A DNA stretch of 6,870 nt from Chitinophagales bacterium (lineage in GTDB: Bacteria > Bacteroidota > Bacteroidia > Chitinophagales > UBA10324). The stretch is from the NCBI GenBank assembly GCA_013695715.1, contig JACCZZ010000112.1:1-6870 (forward strand), given 5' to 3'. The position numbers and the translations under genes were made by a program. This document shows, piece after piece, positions 1-5,621 of the stretch. Numbering within the stretch: position 1 is the stretch's first letter; the number at the start of each line of letters is the position of its first letter. The notes under the pieces are model-generated. The model ran no database searches. It had not been told where the DNA came from and saw nothing but the letters and a program-made list of their open reading frames with translations.

Positions 1-1093
1 TAAACTGCTCCCAAGCTGCTCTTCTTTCCTGCACAACAAATTCACGTGCTTCACTCTCAATATTGTTGCACTCTTCTTCAGTTGCTATAGCATATTGGAT
101 CATCCATTCTCTCATCTTTCTATTGCAATCAAATTCGTGCTCCCAGACTAAACGTTCCTTTGATTTATACCGCTCATGAGAGCCCGATGTTGAATGACCC
201 TGAGGTTGAGTGATCTCTTTTATGTGGAACAATGCAGGAATGTGTGTTTCGCGCATTTTTGCAATTCCCTTTTCATAGGTTTCGATGAGGGAAACATAAT
301 CCCATCCATTCACTGTATAAATATCAATGCCATTTCCATTTTCATCTATGAGGAATCCACTGGTGATTTCAGAGATGCTTTGTTTTGTGGTTTGGTATGT
401 GATGGGTACGGAGATTCCATACCCGTCATCCCAAACGCAGATAGCAAGAGGCACTTTCAAGACTCCCGCCGCATTCAAAGTCTCCCAAAAATGTCCCTCT
501 GATGTACTTGCATCTCCTATGGTGGCAAACACAACTTCATTTCCGTTATCAGAAAACTGGGTGTATGAATTAAGGTCACCAATTTCACGAAATTTCTTTG
601 AAGCGAGAGCCAGACCCAAAGCGCGCGGCATCTGTGAAGCAGTAGGTGATGCATCAGCGGAGGAGATTTTCATTGCAGTCAACTGCTTCCAATTACCATC
701 TTCATCAAGCATGCGTGACACATAGTGACTGTTCATCTGACGCCCGCCCGACATAGGCTCATTGGATAAATCAGTATCAGCATATAGTTGCGCAAAAAAT
801 TGTCTTACAGTGCACATCCCTGTTGCAAATGCAAGGGTCTGATCTCTATAATAGCCGGATCGAAAGTCGCCTTCTTTAAAAACTTTTGACAGGGCAATTT
901 GAGCCACCTCTTTTCCATCTCCAAAAATTCCAAATTTAGCCTTGCCACGCAACACTTCTTTACGGCCTAAAAGACTTGCCTCCCTGCTAACTATCGCAAG
1001 GCGGTAATCTTCTATCACCTGCTTTTTGAATTCTTCAAATGTCAACTGTCCTTCGTTGGCTGATAAGCCACTTTGCATTTTCATTGCTGACAT
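1..1093 (-). CDS. Thiamine-diphosphate-dependent 2-oxoacid dehydrogenase E1, alpha part (3' end outside window; probably a fused alpha-beta E1)
   Basis: Partial gene: 364 codons run from ATG at 1093 to the left edge without a stop. E1 decarboxylates a 2-oxoacid (pyruvate or a branched-chain oxoacid) with thiamine diphosphate (ThDP) and passes the acyl group to the lipoyl E2 of a cytosolic complex. Visible E1-alpha landmarks are a GYYRDQT segment (80-86), SPTASQMPRALGLALASK (149-166, the PxAxQxxxAxGxA region), a ThDP/Mg motif from GDASTSEG (193-200) to WDDGYGIS (221-228), and GHSTSGSHERY (299-309, the active-site HSTS loop). The usual GDG...NN reads GDA...DD here, with the normal 29-residue spacing between the two metal-ligand positions (D194, D223). 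Bacteroidota commonly carry a single-chain alpha-beta E1 of roughly 650-800 residues with this motif version, and the frame is still open where a separate alpha subunit would be near its end, so a fusion is likely but unseen. Substrate (pyruvate or branched-chain) cannot be decided. ATG codons at residues 4 and 6 are alternative starts. Confidence 0.9.
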   Translation of the reverse strand, partial: MSAMKMQSGLSANEGQLTFEEFKKQVIEDYRLAIVSREASLLGRKEVLRGKAKFGIFGDGKEVAQIALSKVFKEGDFRSGYYRDQTLAFATGMCTVRQFFAQLYADTDLSNEPMSGGRQMNSHYVSRMLDEDGNWKQLTAMKISSADASPTASQMPRALGLALASKKFREIGDLNSYTQFSDNGNEVVFATIGDASTSEGHFWETLNAAGVLKVPLAICVWDDGYGISVPITYQTTKQSISEITSGFLIDENGNGIDIYTVNGWDYVSLIETYEKGIAKMRETHIPALFHIKEITQPQGHSTSGSHERYKSKERLVWEHEFDCNRKMREWMIQYAIATEEECNNIESEAREFVVQERRAAWEQF

Positions 1094-1106
1094 GATAGAT
1101 TTTTTT

Positions 1107-1114
1107 CAAAAATA
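1107..1114 (-). promoter_or_regulatory. Possible -7 promoter element (TATTTTTG) for the E1 gene
   Basis: Read on the minus strand, TATTTTTG matches the Bacteroidota -7 consensus TAnnTTTG. It lies 13 nt upstream of the E1 ATG, which would leave a very short leader. No TTTG-like -33 element is present at the expected distance; an inverted repeat occupies that region instead. A single 8-base AT-rich match is weak evidence. Confidence 0.3.
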
Positions 1115-1117
1115 TAA

Positions 1118-1155
1118 AACCATAAGGAACATTATCCATTTCCCCGCTTATGGTT
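1118..1155. repeat. 9-bp perfect inverted repeat (AACCATAAG / CTTATGGTT) with 20-nt spacer
   Basis: The left arm AACCATAAG (1118-1126) and right arm CTTATGGTT (1147-1155) are exact reverse complements separated by 20 nt. The dyad lies in the divergent spacer, just upstream of the E1 start and roughly where the -33 element of an E1 promoter would fall. It has no adjacent T-run, so it does not look like an intrinsic terminator. An operator for a dimeric regulator is possible; chance in AT-rich DNA is also possible. Confidence 0.4.
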
Positions 1156-1243
1156 CAAAATTTGTTTCCTTTTAAATGTTCACATCACAATTGAATGGGA
1201 TATCTTAAAAATTTGTTAAAAGACTTATCCTCTTCATAAATTA

Positions 1244-1275
1244 TTTGGTGCAGTGAGTATGTTTTTATAGCTTTG
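1244..1275 (+). promoter_or_regulatory. Bacteroidota-type promoter for the DUF1573 genes
   Basis: TTTG (1244-1247) and TAGCTTTG (1268-1275) match the Bacteroidota housekeeping sigma consensus TTTG / TAnnTTTG with a 20-nt spacer, inside the usual 19-21 nt range. The -7 box ends 17 nt before the ATG at 1293, so transcription would start around 1280 and give a leader of about a dozen bases. This is the only complete two-part match I found in the window's intergenic spacers. Confidence 0.7.
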
Positions 1276-1292
1276 ACAACATTAAAAAATTT

Positions 1293-1748
1293 ATGAGGGT
1301 ATACTTTCTATTATCTCTGCTGCCATTTTATTTATTTGCGCAGGATAAGAAAGCTATTCCAACCATTTCTACGACCCACTCCGTTCAGCAAGCCATTACT
1401 GCCGATGCGCCTGGGTTCAAATTTGTGGAAGAGACATGGGATTTTAAAGATATTCCACAAAGCACTCCGGTAACTCATATATATGAATTTGAGAATACCG
1501 GAAAAGATCCAATAATCATAAGTCAGGTAACGGCTTCTTGCGGTTGTACAACTCCGGAGTGGACAAAAGAACCGGTAATGGCTGGTAAAAAGGGCACAGT
1601 GAAAGTAACTTACAATGCCGCAAAAGAGGGTACATTCACAAAAACCGTAACCATTTTATCTAACGTAGGCAACCCAAAATATCTTACAATTAAGGGCAAT
1701 GTTCTTTCCAGATCTGCCGCACCCGATGCACCTAATCAGGAAAAATAA
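1293..1748 (+). CDS. Exported DUF1573 domain protein (first of a tandem pair)
   Basis: This 151-residue protein starts with a short signal peptide: MRVYFLLSLLPFYLFA, probably cleaved after A16 before QDKK. A linker of about 25 residues leads into a DUF1573 domain (about 42-137), an Ig-like beta-sandwich fold common in Bacteroidota. The domain hallmark ASCGCTTPEW is at 81-90 with cysteines C83 and C85, which are the only cysteines in the mature protein. There is no cysteine at the cleavage site, so it is not a lipoprotein; it should sit in the periplasm or outside the cell. The biochemical role of DUF1573 is unknown and I assign none. The ATG at 1293 is the natural start because it gives the signal peptide and lies 17 nt after a good promoter -7 box. 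The leader is A-rich with no Shine-Dalgarno, as is usual in this phylum. The next gene is a paralogue 44 nt downstream, with no terminator between. Confidence 0.88.
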   Translation: MRVYFLLSLLPFYLFAQDKKAIPTISTTHSVQQAITADAPGFKFVEETWDFKDIPQSTPVTHIYEFENTGKDPIIISQVTASCGCTTPEWTKEPVMAGKKGTVKVTYNAAKEGTFTKTVTILSNVGNPKYLTIKGNVLSRSAAPDAPNQEK

Positions 1749-1792
1749 AACACAACAATCTAACAAACACCTTAAAACTCAACCTTCGATCA

Positions 1793-2263
1793 ATGAAAAA
1801 AATAATTTTCTCCTTAGCCCTGTTTACAGCAATAGCTTTTCAGGGATTTGCTCAAAACGAAGCTCCTACTAGTGCACCTGCAGCTGATAATCCAAATGCG
1901 GGAGATTTTGCATTTAATGAAGAGACTCATGACTTTGGCAAAATTGCAAAGGGTACTCCGGTTACTTATGAATTTAACTTTACTAACAATGGAAAAGAGC
2001 CTATAGTAATTAGTAATGTTCAGTCATCATGCGGTTGCACTACACCAAAATGGCCTAAAGAACCCGTTCTGCCAGGAAAGACAGCTTTAATTAACGTTCA
2101 GTATAATGCAGCCAATCCGGGTGGTTTCAATAAATCAATTACCATTACATCAAATGCAAAGACTCCCAGTAAGGTTATTTACATTAAAGGAACGGTGGAT
2201 GCAACAAGCGAGCAGACAACCCCTGAAAAGCAGCCTAACATGCTTAACGCGCCTAATAATTAA
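1793..2263 (+). CDS. Exported DUF1573 domain protein (second of a tandem pair)
   Basis: This 156-residue paralogue of the upstream gene has a classic signal peptide, MKKIIFSLALFTAIAFQGFA, probably cleaved after A20 before QNEA. An Ala/Pro/Asn-rich linker (about 21-38) precedes a DUF1573 domain (about 39-135). The SSCGCTTPKW motif is at 78-87 with C80 and C82 as the only cysteines. By eye the two domains are about half identical and differ in length by one residue near the end; the signal peptides, linkers and polar tails do not align. The tail is rich in T, P, Q and N, with no membrane anchor or sorting domain. The gene follows its neighbour by 44 nt with no visible promoter of its own, and a strong hairpin lies 19 nt after its stop, so the pair is likely one operon. 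Function is unknown. Tandem duplication with later divergence is the simplest origin. Confidence 0.88.
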   Translation: MKKIIFSLALFTAIAFQGFAQNEAPTSAPAADNPNAGDFAFNEETHDFGKIAKGTPVTYEFNFTNNGKEPIVISNVQSSCGCTTPKWPKEPVLPGKTALINVQYNAANPGGFNKSITITSNAKTPSKVIYIKGTVDATSEQTTPEKQPNMLNAPNN

Positions 2264-2282
2264 TTCTAATATATCTCAAATT

Positions 2283-2315
2283 AAAAAGCTCCTGGAGTAA
2301 TTCCCGGAGCTTTTT
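2283..2315. terminator. Bidirectional intrinsic terminator between the DUF1573 pair and mutS
   Basis: AAAAAGCTCC (2283-2292) pairs perfectly with GGAGCTTTTT (2306-2315). The loop can add GGA/TCC pairs (2294-2296 with 2302-2304). The plus strand ends in TTTTTATTTT and the minus strand in TTTTTAA, so the hairpin can stop transcription from both sides. It lies 19 nt after the DUF1573 stop and 22 nt after the mutS stop. Confidence 0.9.
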
Positions 2316-2337
2316 ATTTTACTTCAAAGAAAAAATA

Positions 2338-4929
2338 TTATTTCTCTCGTATTTGTTCTTTTATCTCATGTAATTTCATCAAGGCTTCAATAGGGGTTAA
2401 GGTATTCGGATCAAGTTTTTCTATCCATTCTTTAAGCAGGGTAACTTCAGGGTTGTCCTGAAAAATGCTTAGCTGCCTGTCTTTAACCGGCATTTTCCTT
2501 ATCTTACTTTTAAGATTTCTGGCAATCGTTTTCTCTTCCAGTTCGGCAAGTATCTCATTTGAACGATTCACCACTGAAGCGGGAATACCCGCCATCTTAG
2601 CTACATGAATTCCGAAACTGTGCTGACTACCACCCGGTTGCAATTTTCTTAGAAAAATTATTTTATTGCCAATCTCCTTTACAGAAACATTATAGTTTTT
2701 GATTCGGTCAAACTTCTTCTCCAGCTCACTCAGTTCATGATAATGTGTAGCGAAAAGGGTTTTTGGTTTTCCTTTAGGATGATCGTGGAGAAATTCCGCT
2801 ATAGCCCATGCAATAGAAATACCGTCATAGGTGCTGGTACCTCTTCCAATTTCATCAAGAATAATGAGGGATCGATGAGAGATATTATTAAGAATGCTTG
2901 CTGTTTCGCTCATTTCAACCATAAAGGTGGATTCTCCGGAAGAAAGATTATCAGAGGCACCAACACGGGTAAATATTTTATCAACCACTCCCACCTTTGC
3001 TGAGGATGCAGGCACGAAACTTCCAATCTGCGCCATTAAAACGATAAGAGCATTTTGACGAATGAAAGCAGATTTGCCCGCCATATTCGGCCCAGTGATA
3101 ATCATTATCTGCTGGTATTGATCATCAAGTTGTAGATCATTCGGAACATAAGAAACATCATGGCCAAGCTGTTGTTCTATTATAGGATGTCTTCCATCCT
3201 TTATCTCAAGCTCAAAACCATCATGCAGGTGAGGCCGGCAATATTGATTTTTTATTGCAGCAAAGGAAAAAGCAAGAAGACAGTCTACACGCCCAATTAT
3301 TTGTGCATTAACCTGAATAGGAACGACATAATCTTTAAGCGAGATAATCAATGCTTCGAGGAGCTTTAATTCAAGATGCAGAATCTTCTCTTCCGCTCCT
3401 AAGATCTTCTCTTCATATTCTTTAAGCTCAGGGGTAATATAGCGTTCTGCATTTACCAGCGTTTGCTTTCGTATCCATTGCGGTGGCACTTTGTCTTTAT
3501 GCGCATTTGTAACTTCAAGGTAGTATCCAAAAACATTGTTGAATGAAATTTTCAGCGAGGAGATTCCTGTTTGATCCTGTTCTGTCTTCTGAATTTTAAT
3601 CAGATAATCTTTTCCTGAACGGGTAATTTGAAAGAGAGTATCGAGCTCCTCTGAAACCCCATCTTTGATGATACCACCCTTTTGAGCAATCGATGGTGCC
3701 TCCTCACGGATATCTTTTTCAATACGATCTTTAATAAGTTCGCAGGGATCAAGCTGATCTGCTATCTTATTAAAGGGTGCTTCTTTCTGTTCTGATAAAA
3801 GCTTTTTAATCTTGCCAATAGCCACCAAACCTTTTTTAATTTGGATGATCTCCCTTGGATTAATTTTACCCAGGGACACCTTAGCGATGAGCCGTTCCAG
3901 GTCACCGATCTCTTTGATAAGTATAGAGAGCACTTTAGCTAGTTCCGGATCTTTTATGAGCAGCTCTACCAGATCGAGACGCTCCTCAAGTAGTAGTATG
4001 TCTTTTAAAGGAAGCACGAGCCATTTACGAAGGGTTCTGGCACCCATCGGAGACAATGTTTGGTCTATTACCTGCAAAAGAGATTTACCTCCCTCATTAT
4101 TGCTGTGAAGAATCTCAAGGTTACGAACTGTAAATTTATCCAGCCACACATAGCTATCTTCTTGTAAACGCGAAATTCCTGTGATATGATTGAGGTTGGG
4201 ATGTTCGGAAACCTGGAGGTAATGAAGCACAGCACCACAGGCAACAATTGAATGTTTCAGCTCTGTTATACCAAAACCTTTTAAGGATTGGGTCTCGAAG
4301 TGCTTGTTAAGAATGTCATTGCAATAATCAAATTGAAATATCCAATCGTCAATAGCGTAAGTATAAAATTTAGTACCAAAGAGCTGTCGAAACTCTTTCT
4401 GTTTTGTTTTACAAAAAATTATTTCAGAGGGTTTAAAGCCTTGCAACAGCTTATCTATATAATCTGCGTTGCCCTGAGCCGCATAGAATTCTCCTGTGGA
4501 AATATCGACCAGAGAGGCTCCGATTGAATCGTTCTCAAAATGAAGCGCACATAAAAAATTGTTGCACTTATTATCCAAGATCTGCTCATTATCAGTTACC
4601 CCCGGTGTAATTAACTCGGTAACACCCCGCTTTACAATTGTTTTTGTCAGTTTTGGATCTTCAAGCTGATCGCATAGTGCGACGCGAAAACCGGCACGTA
4701 CCAGCTTTGGCAGATATGTGTCAAGTGCATGATAGGGAAAGCCTGCTAAGTCAGTATAGGATGCAGATCCATTCGCTCGTTTAGTCAATACTATTCCGAG
4801 AACCTGGGAAGCTGTGACGGCGTCCTTATCAAAAGTCTCGTAAAAATCTCCTACGCGGAAAAGTAGAATCGCATCGGGATATTTTGCTTTGATGCGTTTA
4901 TATTGCCCCATCAAAGGGGTTTCTTTCAT
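2338..4929 (-). CDS. mutS: DNA mismatch repair ATPase MutS
   Basis: MutS binds mismatches and small loops in DNA and, with ATP, recruits MutL. Numbered from the ATG at 4929 (863 residues, normal for MutS1), the mismatch-reading FYE motif is at 29-31 in GDFYETF. It is followed by connector, lever and clamp regions, then the ATPase with Walker A GPNMAGKS (613-620), the dimer signature around GASDNLSSGEST (657-668), Walker B LIILDE (688-693) and THYHEL (728-733). A C-terminal QLSIF (819-823) fits the beta-clamp-binding motif, and the DPNTLTPIEAL segment near the end resembles the MutS C-terminal oligomerisation region. All key residues are intact. The frame also allows a TTG start at 4968 (876 residues). 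I prefer the ATG because KETPLMGQY is where family similarity begins and a likely -7 promoter box (TATTTTTG) covers the TTG. No mutL is in the window. The gene is divergent from an RNA methyltransferase and converges on the DUF1573 pair. Confidence 0.97.
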   Translation of the reverse strand: MKETPLMGQYKRIKAKYPDAILLFRVGDFYETFDKDAVTASQVLGIVLTKRANGSASYTDLAGFPYHALDTYLPKLVRAGFRVALCDQLEDPKLTKTIVKRGVTELITPGVTDNEQILDNKCNNFLCALHFENDSIGASLVDISTGEFYAAQGNADYIDKLLQGFKPSEIIFCKTKQKEFRQLFGTKFYTYAIDDWIFQFDYCNDILNKHFETQSLKGFGITELKHSIVACGAVLHYLQVSEHPNLNHITGISRLQEDSYVWLDKFTVRNLEILHSNNEGGKSLLQVIDQTLSPMGARTLRKWLVLPLKDILLLEERLDLVELLIKDPELAKVLSILIKEIGDLERLIAKVSLGKINPREIIQIKKGLVAIGKIKKLLSEQKEAPFNKIADQLDPCELIKDRIEKDIREEAPSIAQKGGIIKDGVSEELDTLFQITRSGKDYLIKIQKTEQDQTGISSLKISFNNVFGYYLEVTNAHKDKVPPQWIRKQTLVNAERYITPELKEYEEKILGAEEKILHLELKLLEALIISLKDYVVPIQVNAQIIGRVDCLLAFSFAAIKNQYCRPHLHDGFELEIKDGRHPIIEQQLGHDVSYVPNDLQLDDQYQQIMIITGPNMAGKSAFIRQNALIVLMAQIGSFVPASSAKVGVVDKIFTRVGASDNLSSGESTFMVEMSETASILNNISHRSLIILDEIGRGTSTYDGISIAWAIAEFLHDHPKGKPKTLFATHYHELSELEKKFDRIKNYNVSVKEIGNKIIFLRKLQPGGSQHSFGIHVAKMAGIPASVVNRSNEILAELEEKTIARNLKSKIRKMPVKDRQLSIFQDNPEVTLLKEWIEKLDPNTLTPIEALMKLHEIKEQIREK

Positions 4930-4965
4930 TTCGTCGCTAGTCTTCAATACATCATTGATAACAGA

Positions 4966-4973
4966 CAAAAATA
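4966..4973 (-). promoter_or_regulatory. Probable -7 promoter element (TATTTTTG) for mutS
   Basis: On the minus strand TATTTTTG matches TAnnTTTG and ends 36 nt before the mutS ATG at 4929, a plausible leader length. A TTTG -33 element is not seen at the right distance, so the assignment rests on one box. If real, the transcript begins downstream of the TTG at 4968 and rules it out as start codon. Confidence 0.4.
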
Positions 4974-4997
4974 GTAATTTACCCCGGGCTCTATTCC

Positions 4998-5528
4998 ATG
5001 CGAAAGCTTCAAACCACAGAACTAAACAGGCTATCTATCGAGGCCTTCAAGAGCTTGGAAAAACTACCTGTCGTGGTAATTCTTGATAATGTGAGAAGTG
5101 GATACAATGTTGGATCGGTGTTTCGAACCTGTGATGCCTTCGCAGTTTTCTCTTTGTATCTCTGCGGCATCACCCCCACCCCACCAAACAGAGAGGTAAA
5201 GAAAACTGCTTTAGGAAGTTCTGAATCAGTTAAATGGCACTATTTCGAAGATACCTTAAAAGCTTTGGAAAAAGTAAAAGAAGATGGTTTTCAAATAATC
5301 ATTGCGGAGCATACAACCAGAAGCATTTCATTGCAACATTTTTCTCCTTCAAAAAATATGAAATATGCTTTGGTATTCGGAAATGAAATTGATGGAATAA
5401 GCGGGGATCTGCTTGAATTAGCAGATGCTGCAGTGGAGATTCCTCAATTTGGAACCAAGCATTCACTAAATATTAGTATTGCAGCTGGGATCATTCTATG
5501 GCATTTTGCTCGAAATCTTTTGAATTGA
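4998..5528 (+). CDS. SpoU/TrmH-family RNA 2'-O-ribose methyltransferase
   Basis: This 176-residue protein is a compact SPOUT enzyme with the three SpoU motifs in order. Motif 1 is LDNVRSGYNVGSVFRT (29-44) with N37 and the catalytic-type arginine R43. Motif 2 is YALVFGNEIDGIS (123-135) with E130. Motif 3 is EIPQFGTKHSLNISIAAG (147-164) with S156-L157-N158. The last two form the trefoil knot that binds S-adenosylmethionine. Such enzymes methylate a ribose 2'-OH in tRNA or rRNA in the cytosol. Which nucleotide is modified cannot be told: there is no N-terminal RNA-binding domain of the RlmB type and only about 25 residues precede motif 1. The ATG at 4998 has no Shine-Dalgarno. The spacer to the divergent mutS ATG is 68 bp, and no complete promoter match was found for this direction. 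The 3' end faces the OmpA gene across a shared hairpin. Confidence 0.93.
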   Translation: MRKLQTTELNRLSIEAFKSLEKLPVVVILDNVRSGYNVGSVFRTCDAFAVFSLYLCGITPTPPNREVKKTALGSSESVKWHYFEDTLKALEKVKEDGFQIIIAEHTTRSISLQHFSPSKNMKYALVFGNEIDGISGDLLELADAAVEIPQFGTKHSLNISIAAGIILWHFARNLLN

Positions 5529-5567
5529 TAATTGATTTCAAGTCTTATAGTCTACCTGAAATAAAAA

Positions 5568-5596
5568 GGCTGCCTCACAGCTTAAGTGAGGCAGCC
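5568..5596 (-). terminator. Intrinsic terminator, strongest for the leftward OmpA gene
   Basis: GGCTGCCTCAC (5568-5578) and GTGAGGCAGCC (5586-5596) form an 11-bp perfect GC-rich stem with a 7-nt loop. On the minus strand it is followed directly by TTTTTAT, a good U-tract, 25 nt after the OmpA stop. On the plus strand it is followed by CTGTAATTCTTCC, which lacks a T-run, so termination of the methyltransferase transcript here should be weaker or rely on the hairpin alone. Confidence 0.85.
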
Positions 5597-5621
5597 CTGT
5601 AATTCTTCCTATTAACTTAAA

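Noticed and set aside
327..725. Plus-strand open frame of 132 codons (and one of 102 codons at 194-502)
   Set aside because: Both lie antisense to the E1 gene, whose minus-strand translation matches known E1 motifs throughout; their peptides resemble no family.
1157..1217. Direct repeat AAAATTTGTT at 1157-1166 and 1208-1217
   Set aside because: Ten AT-rich bases repeated once in an AT-rich spacer can arise by chance, and neither copy lines up with a promoter element.
2106..2300. Open frame of 64 codons overlapping the second DUF1573 gene
   Set aside because: It is out of frame within a well-supported gene and runs into the terminator hairpin.
3812..4108. Plus-strand open frame of 98 codons, with others at 2737-3003, 3160-3369 and 4288-4527
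   Set aside because: All are antisense inside the intact mutS reading frame and have low-complexity or non-protein-like translations.
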